From: Eubacterium plexicaudatum ASF492
GTDB lineage: Bacteria > Bacillota > Clostridia > Lachnospirales > Lachnospiraceae
Reading direction: 5' to 3'
DNA length: 64,000 bases
Assembly: GCF_000364225.2 (NCBI RefSeq)
Contig: NZ_AQFT02000001.1
Coordinates: 248,001-312,000 of the forward strand
Position 1 is the stretch's first letter, and the number at the start of each line of letters is the position of its first letter. Shown here piece by piece: positions 1-9,678 of the stretch. Made by a program: the position numbers and the translations under genes. Below the pieces are notes generated by a model, which ran no database searches, had not been told where the DNA came from, and saw only the letters and a program-made list of their open reading frames with translations.

Positions 1-3000
1 ATGCGTCTGTATGATTTTTCACAAAGTTATCCGTGGCCGGAGAAATGGCTGGCGTCACTGCCGCAGTTTTACCGGATGTCGGACGATCCGAAAGAACGGA
101 TGCAGCAGTTTGAAGAGCAGGAGTGGATGCGTGGCCTGCTGCATTATCTGGCGTCCGTGATGCAGGATTTATACGGGCAGATCGAACTTGCAAAAGCGCT
201 CTGTACGGATTTTGACGGACCGCAGATGTATCTGGCTGCCATTGAGGACGACCTGCGGCAGCTGGCGCAGCTGTGTGCCTGTGCAACCTATGAAGAGTAT
301 GGCAGGCAGCTGTGTGATCTTGCGTTTACAAAACTGGGTGTGAACCGCAAGTACGACGGCAGCAAAGAAAAGCAGGAAGAGGTAAAAAGCATTCGTAAAA
401 TCGTAAAAGATACGCTGGCCAAAATAAAAGAGTCTTACTTTTATCAGGATGCGGAGCATATGATTGCGGATATGCAAAATATTCTGCCGGATGTGGAAGC
501 GCTTGTAAGGCTGACGCAGATATTCGCAAATGCGTATCACGCGAAAAAGGAAGAGCGTAATCTGCTTGATTTTTCCGATCTGGAACATTATGCGCTGCGC
601 ATTCTCGTAGATGCGGAAACGGGAAAGCCGACCGCAGCCGCTGCGGAACTGCGCGAAGTATATGAAGAGATTATGATAGATGAATATCAGGACAGCAATT
701 ACGTGCAGGAAACGATTTTAAAGGCGGTGTCCCGGGAAGAACTTGGTGAAAACAACATTTTTATGGTTGGAGATGTAAAGCAGAGCATTTACCGGTTCCG
801 TCTGGCAAGGCCGGAGCTGTTTATTCAAAAATATAACACGTATTCGAGTGAGGAAAGTACAAAGCAAAAAATAGATCTGCATAAAAATTTCCGCAGCCGG
901 ACGCAGGTCATACAAACGGTTAATCATATTTTTTTCCGGATTATGCGGGAAGATATTGGAAATGTACAATACGATGAACAGGCCGCCCTGTATGCGGGAG
1001 CTTCGTATCCGGAACACGAACAGGCGTCGATGTTTCAAAGCGAGCTGCTGTTGGCGCAGGCATCGCAGGAAGAGCTGACGCAGGCACAGATGAACGGCTG
1101 GCAGGAGCTGGAGGCGCGTATGGCGGCGGCGCGCATCCGGGAAATGCTGGAGACGCAGTATGTTACGGACCGGGAAAGCGGACAGCTTCGAAAGGCGCGC
1201 TGCAAAGATATTGTGATTTTGCTTCGCAGTATGAGCGGATGGGCGGATACGTTTTTAAAAGTATTCGCAGAAGCGGGCATTCCGGCTCACACGGCTTCCA
1301 AAACCGGATATTTCGGCACCGTCGAAATACGCACGATTTTAAGCATGCTTGCGATACTGGACAATCCGCTGCAGGATATTCCTGCCGCCGCCGTGCTGGC
1401 TTCTCCGATCGGCGGGATGAACGGAGAAGAACTGGCACGGATTCGCGCGGCCAGCAAAGAACATTTTTACTTTCTGGCACTGGAAGATTATGCACGGTGT
1501 GACGCTTATGATCATGATGCGGATGAAAAGTTGCGTCAGAAAGCAGCCGCGTTTCTGGAACGGTATGACAGGCTGCGCCGCCTGACGCCGTATACGCCGA
1601 TTCATCAGCTGATACGGATTGTGCTGCAGGAAACAGGGTATGCGTCTTATGTGCAGGCCATGCCTGCAGGGGAACAGCGCCGGGCAAATGTGGACATGCT
1701 GCTGGAAAAAGCAATTGCTTATGAGAAGACCAGCTACAAAGGATTGTTTCATTTTGTACGTTATGTTGAAAAGTTAAAAAAATATGAAATTGATTTTGGC
1801 GAGGCTGATATTACGAGTGAAAATGAAGATGTAGTACGTATTATGAGCATTCATAAGAGCAAGGGGCTGGAGTTTCCGATCGTATTTGTCAGCGGTATGA
1901 GCAAGCAGTTTAATAAACAGGACATACGAAGCCGGCTGATTCTGCATCCGGAGCACGGAATTGGACTGGATTATATAGATACCGAAAAAAGAACTCGAAA
2001 GTCCGGTATTATCAAGAAAATATTAGAAAATGAAATCGGAATTGAAAATCAGGGAGAAGAGCTGCGGGTGTTATATGTGGCACTGACGAGAGCAAAGGAA
2101 AAGCTGATTATGACAGGGGCGGTCAAACAGGAGCTGCCGGCAGTAAGAGCAGACAGTGACAGGAATCGGCCGATGGACTATTTTGCAAGATATCATGCGT
2201 CTTCTTATCTGGATTGGGTATTTCTCTGCATAGGGAACGGCAGCGGTGCAATGCAACTGCGTACTTATGATACAAAGGATCTGCTGCTGCAGGAGGCAGT
2301 GGAGGCCGCGATCGAACGTCTGGATCAGATGCAGGTGAAAAATCTGTATCGTACCGCAGATCCAAAGCTGTATCAGCAGCTGGATGAAAAGCTGTCGTGG
2401 AAGTATCCGTATGCATCGGATACGGATTTAAAGACTAAAATATCGGTTACGGAATTAAAACGCCGCCAGCAGGTCGTATTGGAAGAGGAAGCTCTGCCGC
2501 AGGAAGAGTGGTTTGCAAAAGAGCAGGAACGTGTGGTGCCGGCTTTTATGCGTACGGAACAGGAGCAGGAACATAAAGGTGCGCTGCGTGGAAGCGCCGT
2601 TCATAAAGTTATGGAAGAAGTAGATTTTGTGCGGAGCGACCAAAGCGAAGACCGGATCGCGGATATACGTATGCAGATGGAGCATATGCTTGCCGAACGG
2701 AGAATTACACAGGAAATGAAAGAACTGGTCAGCGTACGGATGATCGGAAAATTTCTGGAAAGCCCGCTTGCCCGGCGGATAGCGCAGGCACAGCAGCGCG
2801 GGGAACTGTATAAGGAGCAGCCGTTTGTTATGGGAATCCCGGCATCTGAGGTGTATGAGGGAGCGAGTGAGCAGCTAGTGCTGATTCAGGGAATTGTAGA
2901 CGTATACTGGATGGAGGATGACAGGCTTGTCATTTTGGATTATAAGACGGATGCGGTAAGCAGCGAATCCCAGCTGACAGAGCGGTATCAGGTGCAGCTG

Positions 3001-3096
3001 GATCTGTATGCGAAGGCGTTGTGCAAGGCGACCGGAAAGAAACTAAAACAAAAATTAATTTATTCGTTTTCATTGCAAAAAGCAGTGGAATTGTAA
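1..3096 (+). CDS. addA: ATP-dependent helicase/nuclease AddA, 3' part
   Basis: AddA is the helicase and nuclease subunit of AddAB, which resects double-strand breaks for recombination. The frame is open from base 1, so the N-terminus with Walker A lies outside the window; the ATG at 1 is coincidental. Visible SF1 helicase motifs are DEYQD (residues 227-231, Walker B), GDVKQSIYRFR (about 257-267), SIHKSKGLEFP (about 615) and LYVALTRAKEKL (about 691). The C-terminal RecB-type nuclease domain has GSAVHKVME and the catalytic ILDYKTD (about 979). The 1031 residues present compare with roughly 1200-1250 for the family. The reading frame is intact. addB would be expected upstream. Confidence 0.95.
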   Translation: MRLYDFSQSYPWPEKWLASLPQFYRMSDDPKERMQQFEEQEWMRGLLHYLASVMQDLYGQIELAKALCTDFDGPQMYLAAIEDDLRQLAQLCACATYEEYGRQLCDLAFTKLGVNRKYDGSKEKQEEVKSIRKIVKDTLAKIKESYFYQDAEHMIADMQNILPDVEALVRLTQIFANAYHAKKEERNLLDFSDLEHYALRILVDAETGKPTAAAAELREVYEEIMIDEYQDSNYVQETILKAVSREELGENNIFMVGDVKQSIYRFRLARPELFIQKYNTYSSEESTKQKIDLHKNFRSRTQVIQTVNHIFFRIMREDIGNVQYDEQAALYAGASYPEHEQASMFQSELLLAQASQEELTQAQMNGWQELEARMAAARIREMLETQYVTDRESGQLRKARCKDIVILLRSMSGWADTFLKVFAEAGIPAHTASKTGYFGTVEIRTILSMLAILDNPLQDIPAAAVLASPIGGMNGEELARIRAASKEHFYFLALEDYARCDAYDHDADEKLRQKAAAFLERYDRLRRLTPYTPIHQLIRIVLQETGYASYVQAMPAGEQRRANVDMLLEKAIAYEKTSYKGLFHFVRYVEKLKKYEIDFGEADITSENEDVVRIMSIHKSKGLEFPIVFVSGMSKQFNKQDIRSRLILHPEHGIGLDYIDTEKRTRKSGIIKKILENEIGIENQGEELRVLYVALTRAKEKLIMTGAVKQELPAVRADSDRNRPMDYFARYHASSYLDWVFLCIGNGSGAMQLRTYDTKDLLLQEAVEAAIERLDQMQVKNLYRTADPKLYQQLDEKLSWKYPYASDTDLKTKISVTELKRRQQVVLEEEALPQEEWFAKEQERVVPAFMRTEQEQEHKGALRGSAVHKVMEEVDFVRSDQSEDRIADIRMQMEHMLAERRITQEMKELVSVRMIGKFLESPLARRIAQAQQRGELYKEQPFVMGIPASEVYEGASEQLVLIQGIVDVYWMEDDRLVILDYKTDAVSSESQLTERYQVQLDLYAKALCKATGKKLKQKLIYSFSLQKAVEL

Positions 3097-3124
3097 AACG
3101 TAATGTAATAGAGAGGAGACACAA

Positions 3125-3715
3125 ATGCGTATTATTCTTGCGTCAGCATCACCAAGAAGGAAAGAACTGTTGGCACAGCTGTTTTCGGATTTTGAAATTA
3201 TTCCTGCACAAGGCAGTGAAGTATATACAAAGCAAATCCCGTCTGAAATCGTACAACAGCTGTCCGCTCAAAAAGCAGCCGAGGTAGAGCAGGCCGTAAC
3301 CGAAGATGCGGATTATCTCGTGATCGGAGCGGATACGGTTGTGGCGTTAAAGAATCGGATTCTTGGCAAGCCAAAAGATGCATCGGATGCGGAGCGAATG
3401 CTTCGCATGCTTTCAGGAGCCGTGCATCAGGTGTATACGGGTGTTGCCATACACCTGATGTGCAAAGGGCACCGGCGGTGTATCGAATTTGCAGAATGTA
3501 CCAATGTCCGTTTTTATCCGATGACGGAACAGGAGATTCGGGATTATGTGTGCAGCGGCGAACCGATGGATAAGGCGGGCGCATATGGGATTCAGGGAAT
3601 CGGAGGACGGTTTGTACAGGGAATTGAGGGGGATTATGCAAATGTCGTTGGATTACCTGTCGCAAAGCTTTATCAGATTTTAAAGAAAATCGAAGAAATT
3701 GCATTGCCTTTTTGA
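3125..3715 (+). CDS. maf: Maf-family nucleoside triphosphate pyrophosphatase
   Basis: Maf proteins are house-cleaning pyrophosphatases that hydrolyse non-canonical or dTTP/UTP-type nucleotides. The 196-residue length is normal. The N-terminal signature ILASASPRRKELL (residues 4-16) is diagnostic, followed by IGADTVV (about 73) with the conserved Asp and a DKAGAYGIQG motif (about 151). A GAGAGGAGA ribosome site precedes the ATG. It starts 28 bases after addA and is probably co-transcribed with it. The exact substrate class cannot be assigned. Confidence 0.93.
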   Translation: MRIILASASPRRKELLAQLFSDFEIIPAQGSEVYTKQIPSEIVQQLSAQKAAEVEQAVTEDADYLVIGADTVVALKNRILGKPKDASDAERMLRMLSGAVHQVYTGVAIHLMCKGHRRCIEFAECTNVRFYPMTEQEIRDYVCSGEPMDKAGAYGIQGIGGRFVQGIEGDYANVVGLPVAKLYQILKKIEEIALPF

Positions 3716-3770
3716 GAAATATCTACTATGATAAAAATATCGAATCAGAATAAAGGAGGCAGAGCAAAAG

Positions 3771-4034
3771 ATGAATCAGTTTGATGAGATATGTCTGAAC
3801 TATTTTTTGGAACATCAGCACCAGCTGTTCCGTGAGACGGTAGCTGCTACGCAGGAGGAAGCCGAGGAATTTTTGGAAGACTGTCTGGCTGTTGTCTGCG
3901 AAAGCTTACAGGAAGTGAAAGATTACCTGGAGGAGAGCGGTGCGGATGTTGCCGATATGAGTCTGAAAGAGATGGAAGAGGCCAGTGAAGTATTTTCACT
4001 TCCGGACGGAAGATATCTGGTCGTTGAGGTTTAG
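3771..4034 (+). CDS. small acidic hypothetical protein
   Basis: An 87-residue, strongly acidic protein rich in Glu and Asp, with no signal peptide or membrane segment. It has a good AAAGGAGG ribosome site and lies between maf and the PpiC lipoprotein, whose ATG follows its stop by three bases, so the genes are likely co-translated. I do not recognise a family. The sequence reads as mostly helical and ends in a short hydrophobic strand (YLVVEV). Confidence 0.75.
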   Translation: MNQFDEICLNYFLEHQHQLFRETVAATQEEAEEFLEDCLAVVCESLQEVKDYLEESGADVADMSLKEMEEASEVFSLPDGRYLVVEV

Positions 4035-4037
4035 CGA

Positions 4038-5063
4038 ATGGCGTCAAATGAGATTTGCAACAAAAACAGCAAAAATAAGAAAAAAAAGCGAATTGCTGCC
4101 GTATGTTGTGCAGGAATGCTGTTATCCTGCCTGTATACGGGCTGCGGAAAAGGAGATCCGCTTCATGTCACGCAGATGATGACAAAGCCGGTGTTGAAAG
4201 TGGACGGAGAAAGTTATTCGCTTTCCGAGGCAAAGGTATATCTTGTGAATTACCAGAATCTGTACGGTACGGTAGCCGGCGTGGATTTGTGGCAGCGGGA
4301 AGATCAGGTGGATATGCTGGAAGAGTATATTAAAAATCTGACGATTGCACAGATGACGAAAATACTGAGCATGGATTCACTCGCAAAAAGCAGGAACATT
4401 GCATTGGAAGAAGAAGAACTTGCCAGCGTAGCAAAGGCTGCGAAAGCTTATTATGAGTCCTTAAATGAAGAAGAGCTGGCTTACCTGGAAGTCGGTGAAA
4501 CGGAAATCAGAAAATTATATGAAGATTATGCTTTGGCACAAAAGCTGTATAAATCGCTTACGGTTGGCGTGAACAGTGAAGTGAGTGATGATGAGGCGCG
4601 GATTATGGATGCGATGCAGATTGTTGTATCGGATGCAAAAAAGGCACGGGAAATAAAAAAAGCGCTGAAATCGGGAGGCGATTTTTCTACACTTGCCGGT
4701 TCTTATAATGAAGCCGAAGAAATAAAAATTCAGTTTGGCAGAGGAGAACTGCCGCAGGAAGTGGAAAAAGCAGCGTTTGCCCTGGATAATGGAACGGCTT
4801 CCGGCAGTATTAAAACGGACGACGGATTTTATTTTATTTACTGTGTTAATAAGTTTAATGAAGAATTAACGGATGCAAATAAAATTAAGATTGTACAAAA
4901 AAGAGAAAAAGAAGCGTTTGGCGATGTTTATGATGCATACAGCAGAACAATTGCAAAAAAGATGTATCAGGATACGTGGAACAGCCTGCAGGCGAACCGT
5001 CTGGATCAGGTGAAAACGGATAGTTTTTTTGCGGTTTATCAGGAGTATTGCTCGGAACTGTGA
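4038..5063 (+). CDS. PpiC-type peptidylprolyl isomerase lipoprotein
   Basis: A 341-residue exported foldase resembling PrsA/SurA. A basic N-terminus (residues 9-18), hydrophobic segment and lipobox LYTGC (Cys36) predict a lipoprotein anchored outside the membrane. A helical SurA-like N-domain is followed by a parvulin domain at roughly 180-280, seen as QIVVSDAKKAREI, GGDFSTLAGSYNEA, GRGELPQEVEKAAF and the DDGFYFIYC end strand. The role is folding of secreted proteins. The start lies just after the upstream stop, with a GAGG inside the upstream gene as ribosome site. Confidence 0.85.
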   Translation: MASNEICNKNSKNKKKKRIAAVCCAGMLLSCLYTGCGKGDPLHVTQMMTKPVLKVDGESYSLSEAKVYLVNYQNLYGTVAGVDLWQREDQVDMLEEYIKNLTIAQMTKILSMDSLAKSRNIALEEEELASVAKAAKAYYESLNEEELAYLEVGETEIRKLYEDYALAQKLYKSLTVGVNSEVSDDEARIMDAMQIVVSDAKKAREIKKALKSGGDFSTLAGSYNEAEEIKIQFGRGELPQEVEKAAFALDNGTASGSIKTDDGFYFIYCVNKFNEELTDANKIKIVQKREKEAFGDVYDAYSRTIAKKMYQDTWNSLQANRLDQVKTDSFFAVYQEYCSEL

Positions 5064-5110
5064 CAGAAAACCGAACCCATGAAAAGAAGTAAGTGAAAGG
5101 CGGTGAGGGC

Positions 5111-5790
5111 ATGATTGATAAGATCAATGGAAATAACGGATATGATTTTCCGGATGGCGGTCAGCATAAAAAGAAAAATCCGGCTGTCAGAGCATATGAA
5201 AATACACCCGGTTTCGAAGAATCATCGAAGAAAAAACTTTGGCTGCCCGTAAAAAGAGCGCTGCTTCGGCAAATGAAAAAGATGCGGGAGTTATTTTGGA
5301 CCTGTCCGCAAAAGAAGCTGATAAGAAAAAAGCAGAGGCGCCTGCCGACCGGAAAAATGACATGCCGTGGACGAGTATGCTGCGCAGACTTGTCAATCCG
5401 CTGCTGCGGTGGCTGAAAAATTTCTGGGAGTCGGAAGGTTCAAAAGAGGAGAACACACAGGCGACCGTATCGGAAATAACTGCGGCAGATGCCGATCAAA
5501 ATCTGCCTCCGTTACCGGCTGTGTCCGAAATGGATGAATTATCGGAGATGCAACAGCCTGCGGCAGCAACGGCTGTCAGCCAGGATGAACAGGAAACGAT
5601 AAAAGAGGCTGCGCTCAAATCTAGAAATTTGGATCGGATTGAGCAGCTTGTAACACAAAATGGGACAAAACGACTGGCACATAATTCGGACTTGCTGACG
5701 TATTATGATCGCCGGGGAAAATTTGTAGAACTGGATGAGACGGAAAAATACCGTGTGCTGTTTGGGGATAAAAATATACTCAAATTGTAA
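5111..5790 (+). CDS. hypothetical acidic/basic repeat-rich protein (frameshifted)
   Basis: The ATG at 5111 follows a GGCGGTGAGG ribosome site and opens about 42 residues; the frame then closes while a second frame carries the remaining sequence to 5790. Adding one A to the A6 run at 5231-5236 joins them into about 226 residues. The product is low complexity: a Lys/Ala-rich region, a WTSML..LRWLKNFW amphipathic stretch, an acidic Ala/Glu/Gln linker, and a better-folded C-terminus (NLDRIEQLVTQNGTKRL and LTYYDRRGKFVELD). I do not recognise it. It lies 47 bases after the foldase gene and may be in the same operon. Confidence 0.6.
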
Positions 5791-5813
5791 TGCGGAAAAG
5801 GAGAGATTGTGAA

Positions 5814-6800
5814 ATGGCGGGAGAAGAAAAACAAGCAGGTTCCATATGGAAGCTGCTGCTGGCAATGGCAGCAGCTGTTGTAATGATTGTCGGTATCAGT
5901 CAGGTATCGGAAGCTGGTGTTGCGGAAACGGTGTATGCGATGGATCAGGACGGAATGGAAGAAGATGCGGTGCTCTTCCCCAATATGTCAGATTCGTGGG
6001 CGGAAGTTACGTATTCGATCTCGGTGCGTGAAGACGGAGCTTTGCAGATTATGGACAGCAACGGCGGCTTTGTGTACGATATGCTTGTCGTGCTTGTAGG
6101 CGGTGAACTTTGCTATGCAGATGAAGAAGGAATCGTTCCAAGAGAGCAGATCGTTTCTTATAACGGCAAAAAATATTATGCAAAAAAAGACGGATCAATA
6201 GCCGTAAACGAGTTTTGCAAAATGAAAGACGGCAATATGGTGTTTGCGGATTCGGACGGCACGTTAGCGGCAGACAGAACGCTCAGCAAAAATGGAAGGC
6301 GTTACTATGCGAAGTCGGATCATATGCTTGCCAGAGACGGTTTTTACAAGACAGCAAAGGGCAGTTTGGTGTATGCTATGGCAGATGGGGAGCTGATTGC
6401 CGGCAAAAGCTTTCGTGTGAACGGTACGCAGTATTATGCAAAATTGTCCGGAGCCATTGCCATGAACAGTTTTTGTCTGACAGAAAAAGGAAGCAAAATT
6501 TATGCGGATCATTTTGGCGCAGTTGTAACGGATCGTATGTTTCGTGTAAAAAACAAGCTTTATTGCGCGAAAAGATCCGGAGCGCTCTACAGAAACGGAC
6601 TTTATACGCTCAAATCCGGGAAAAAGATATACGCGCTTCTTTCAGGTGTACTGATGGAGGATGAAGTATTTACCGTGAATGGCGATCGGTATTATGCAGA
6701 TGAAAATGGCTATATTGTGAGCAGCCGGTGGGTAACTGTCGGAGATTACAGATATTACTGCAGCGCTTCGCGTAAGATTACAAAAGTAGAACATATATAA
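5814..6800 (+). CDS. surface protein with cell-wall-binding-like repeats
   Basis: About 328 residues. The chosen ATG at 5814 has AAAAGGAGAG ten bases upstream; an earlier ATG at 5790 overlaps the previous stop and has no site. An N-terminal hydrophobic segment (WKLLLAMAAAVVMIVGI) ends near VAETVYAM, giving a likely signal peptide or anchor. The remainder is built of about eight repeats of roughly 38 residues with a Y-Y-A-K/D..G..(A/R)..F pattern (KKYYAKKDG, RRYYAKSDH, TQYYAKLSG, DRYYADENG). This resembles choline/glucan-binding repeats but lacks their usual tryptophans. It is probably attached to the cell wall or a polysaccharide. Confidence 0.7.
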   Translation: MAGEEKQAGSIWKLLLAMAAAVVMIVGISQVSEAGVAETVYAMDQDGMEEDAVLFPNMSDSWAEVTYSISVREDGALQIMDSNGGFVYDMLVVLVGGELCYADEEGIVPREQIVSYNGKKYYAKKDGSIAVNEFCKMKDGNMVFADSDGTLAADRTLSKNGRRYYAKSDHMLARDGFYKTAKGSLVYAMADGELIAGKSFRVNGTQYYAKLSGAIAMNSFCLTEKGSKIYADHFGAVVTDRMFRVKNKLYCAKRSGALYRNGLYTLKSGKKIYALLSGVLMEDEVFTVNGDRYYADENGYIVSSRWVTVGDYRYYCSASRKITKVEHI

Positions 6801-6823
6801 GAAAATCATAATTTTGATCCGGG

Positions 6824-6864
6824 AAAATCCGGCGCATGGCAAACGTGCATGTGCCGGATTTTTT
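6824..6864 (+). terminator. rho-independent terminator
   Basis: An imperfect hairpin pairs AATCCGGC with GCCGGATT and runs into a T tract. It ends the operon of the repeat surface protein and lies just before the convergent aroC stop. Confidence 0.75.
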
Positions 6865-6893
6865 ATCGACCAAAGGAGCGCAGGCGACTGACT

Positions 6894-8000
6894 TTATGGA
6901 TGGTTATAAAAATCTGATATGGAGCTGACTTTTGCGTGCATGTTTTCCAGCATCAGGTCTGTCAGCGTTAGTGCGGCCATAGATTCTACAACGACGACCG
7001 CGCGGGGAACAATAATCGGATCGTGGCGTCCTTTGACCCGAACCGTTATATTTTGGCCGTCTTTGGATACCGTTTCCTGTGGGGAGCCGATCGAAGGGGT
7101 TGGCTTAAATGCTGCGCGCAGAATGATATTCGAACCATCGCTGATGCCGCCCAGAATGCCTCCGGCATGGTTGGTCTTTTTGCATATGCGACCGTTTTCG
7201 TCGTAATAAAAACAGTCGTTATTGTCGGAGCCGACCGCGCGTGCCGCTTCAAAGCCGTCGCCGATTTCAAAGCCCTTTACCGCACCGATGGAAAAGATTG
7301 CTTTTGCGAGTTCACCGTCCAGTTTTCGAAAGACCGGTTCTCCGATTCCGGCAGGAACACCTCTGATAATACATTCTACCACGCCGCCCGAAGAGTCCTG
7401 TGCCTGCATACACGTATTCAGATAATTTTGCGCCTCGCATGCGGCATCGGCATCCGGCATGCGGAACGGATTTTTTTCGATCTGTGCCGCATCGAAACGG
7501 GAAGGATCAATGGCAACGGGACCTATGCTTTTTACATAAGTAAGAAAATGAACGCCGAGCATGTCCAGCAGCTTTGCGGCAACAGCGCCGGCAGCGACAC
7601 GTCCGATTGTCTCACGGGCAGACGAGCGCCCGCCACCGCGGTAATCGCGGAAGCCGTATTTTCTGTCAAACGTATAGTCGGCATGTCCCGGACGATAATA
7701 AGAGGCGATCTCGCTGTAATCGGCGGAACGCTGATTTTTATTATATACGGTCATGGAAATCGGAGTGCCCGTAGTCCTGCCTTCAAAAATACCGGACTGA
7801 ATTTCCACCGTATCGTCTTCTTTTCGCGGTGTGCTGAATTTGGACTGGCCAGGTTTGCGGCGGTTTAAATAGTTTTGAATATCCGTTTCACAAAGCGCAA
7901 GACCGGCAGGGCAGCCGTCAACTACGACGCCGACGCCCATGCCATGAGATTCGCCCCACGTAGTAATTTTAAATATCGTTCCAAATGTTGAACCTGACAT
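6894..8000 (-). CDS. aroC: chorismate synthase
   Basis: Converts 5-enolpyruvylshikimate-3-phosphate to chorismate, the last common step to aromatic amino acids, using reduced FMN. The start is the ATG at 8000 (protein MSGSTFGTIFKITTWGESHG), with AAAAGGA upstream; a longer reading to 8075 adds 25 residues not seen in the family. Signatures include GESHG, RRKPGQSKFSTPRKE, GGGRSSARET and the C-terminal SIGSPQETV and KGRHDP motifs. About 368 residues, normal length. It is monocistronic and points away from spoVAD. Confidence 0.96.
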   Translation of the reverse strand: MSGSTFGTIFKITTWGESHGMGVGVVVDGCPAGLALCETDIQNYLNRRKPGQSKFSTPRKEDDTVEIQSGIFEGRTTGTPISMTVYNKNQRSADYSEIASYYRPGHADYTFDRKYGFRDYRGGGRSSARETIGRVAAGAVAAKLLDMLGVHFLTYVKSIGPVAIDPSRFDAAQIEKNPFRMPDADAACEAQNYLNTCMQAQDSSGGVVECIIRGVPAGIGEPVFRKLDGELAKAIFSIGAVKGFEIGDGFEAARAVGSDNNDCFYYDENGRICKKTNHAGGILGGISDGSNIILRAAFKPTPSIGSPQETVSKDGQNITVRVKGRHDPIIVPRAVVVVESMAALTLTDLMLENMHAKVSSISDFYNHP

Positions 8001-8074
8001 AGTATTCGCATCCTTTTCTGTTTTTATATTTCCAAATGTATTTTCTATTATATGGCAAGATTCGTGATATTTCA

Positions 8075-8104
8075 AGAATAAAACATTTTGAAGCGGGAAT
8101 ACTG
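8075..8104 (+). promoter_or_regulatory. candidate forespore (sigma-G-like) promoter
   Basis: AGAATA and AATACTG are separated by 17 bases, resembling the sigma-G pattern (TGAATA and CATACTA-like elements), 70 bases before spoVAD. It fits the forespore expression known for spoVA genes. The match is partial. Confidence 0.35.
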
Positions 8105-8172
8105 AAAAAAAGACAGACGAAAGTCAGGTGGAACGGTCCGCCTGCAATTCGTCTCAATAAAGGAGAATCAGT

Positions 8173-9186
8173 ATGACACAGCAGATAGGAAGTCAGAGCC
8201 TACGGTTTGCGGAGGCTCCTTTTATTTTAAGCAGTGCATCCGTAGTAGGGAAGAAAGAAGGGGAAGGGCCGCTTGGTAAATTATTTGATATGGTATGCAG
8301 CAGCGATAAGTTTGGAGAGGATTCCTGGGAGGAATCGGAAAGTACCATGCAAAAAGAAGCGGCTGCGCTTGCTATGGGAAAGGCATCTTTAAAACCGGAA
8401 GATATCCGTTATATTTTTGCAGGTGATCTGCTCGGACAGACCATTGCCACTTCCTTTGGATTGATGAACTATGAGATTCCGCTCTTTGGGCTGTATGGAG
8501 CCTGTTCTACATGCGGAGAAGCGCTGTCGTTAGGAGCGATGTGCGTAGCGGCAGGATATGCGGATCATGTGCTGGCAATTACGTCCAGTCACTTTGCAAG
8601 CGCAGAAAAGCAGTTTCGTTTTCCCGTGGAATATGCGAACCAGCGTCCGTTGTCGGCGACCTGGACCGTTACGGGAAGCGGAGCCTTTGTACTTGGAAAA
8701 AGCGGCGGAACCACCCGCATTACAGGAATTACGACCGGGGTCATTACCGATTATGGGATTCGGGATTCCATGAATATGGGAGCTGCGATGGCTCCTGCGG
8801 CAGCAAAGCTGATTGTGCAAAATTTTAAGGATTTCGGGCGTACGCCAAAAGATTATGACCTGATTGTCACAGGAGACCTTGGTTATGTCGGTCAGGAGAT
8901 TCTGTGGAAGCTTGTAAAAGATGAAGGGTATGACATCAGCAGCAATCATACCGACTGTGGGATTGAGATATTTGACAAAGAAGAGCAGGGAACACAGTCC
9001 GGCGGTTCCGGCTGCGGGTGTTCCGCAACGACGCTGAGTGCGCATTTTCTGCCGCAGATTGCGTCCGGCAGCCTGAAAAGGATGTTATTTGTGCCTACCG
9101 GAGCGATGCTTTCACAGGTCAGCTTTAACGAGGGTCAGAATGTACCGGGAACTGCGCATGGGGTTGTGATCGAGTATGCCGGGTAA
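8173..9186 (+). CDS. spoVAD: stage V sporulation protein AD
   Basis: SpoVAD is a thiolase-fold protein on the spore inner membrane that binds dipicolinic acid during its uptake. The 337 residues match the family length. Recognisable stretches are FAEAPFILSSASVVGKKEGEG, LYGACSTCGEALSL, ITSSHFASAEKQFR and the glycine/cysteine-rich QSGGSGCGCSATT. AAAGGAG precedes the ATG. spoVAE follows, but no spoVAC is present upstream, where aroC lies instead. Confidence 0.95.
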   Translation: MTQQIGSQSLRFAEAPFILSSASVVGKKEGEGPLGKLFDMVCSSDKFGEDSWEESESTMQKEAAALAMGKASLKPEDIRYIFAGDLLGQTIATSFGLMNYEIPLFGLYGACSTCGEALSLGAMCVAAGYADHVLAITSSHFASAEKQFRFPVEYANQRPLSATWTVTGSGAFVLGKSGGTTRITGITTGVITDYGIRDSMNMGAAMAPAAAKLIVQNFKDFGRTPKDYDLIVTGDLGYVGQEILWKLVKDEGYDISSNHTDCGIEIFDKEEQGTQSGGSGCGCSATTLSAHFLPQIASGSLKRMLFVPTGAMLSQVSFNEGQNVPGTAHGVVIEYAG

Positions 9187-9238
9187 GCACGGTCAGACCC
9201 AAAAATACGAATCACAGTGATGGAAAGGGGACTGCGAT

Positions 9239-9595
9239 ATGGATTATATCAATGCTTTTTGGGTAGGTGGACTGATTTGCGCCCTTGCCCAGATTCTGAT
9301 GGAAAAAACAAAAATGCTTCCGGGACGAATTATGGTGACACTTGTCTGCACGGGCACCGTGCTGGGAGCGATCGGTATATACGAACCGCTGATGGAATAT
9401 GCCGGGGCAGGTGCAAGCGTGCCGCTGTTGGGATTTGGCAATCTGCTCTGGAAGGGAATGAAAGAAGCAATTGACCAAAATGGATTTATCGGACTTTTTA
9501 TGGGTGGATTTACATCGTGTGCGGTAGGTGTGTCCGGGGCGCTGGTGCTTGGTTATCTGGCTTCGCTCATTTTCCAGCCAAAGATGCGCAAATAA
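9239..9595 (+). CDS. spoVAE: stage V sporulation protein AE
   Basis: A 118-residue polytopic membrane protein (SpoVAEb type) with three or four hydrophobic segments. It begins MDYINAFWVGGLICALAQIL and has the conserved PGRIMV and GLFMGGFTSCAVGVS stretches. It works with SpoVAC and SpoVAD in moving Ca-dipicolinate across the forespore membrane. It starts 52 bases after spoVAD with AAAGGGGA upstream, so the two genes form one unit. Confidence 0.92.
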   Translation: MDYINAFWVGGLICALAQILMEKTKMLPGRIMVTLVCTGTVLGAIGIYEPLMEYAGAGASVPLLGFGNLLWKGMKEAIDQNGFIGLFMGGFTSCAVGVSGALVLGYLASLIFQPKMRK

Positions 9596-9678
9596 ATGTA
9601 TAGTTTGCCGTCTTGTGGAGACAATATTTTTCATCCGGTTATCGGATGACTATACCATGAGTAAAAGGAGACAACAGT

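Noticed and set aside
5231..5237. AAAAAAC heptamer as a programmed -1 frameshift site
   Set aside because: The phase is wrong for the X-XXY-YYZ pattern in the upstream frame, and fourteen other homopolymer losses point to sequencing error.
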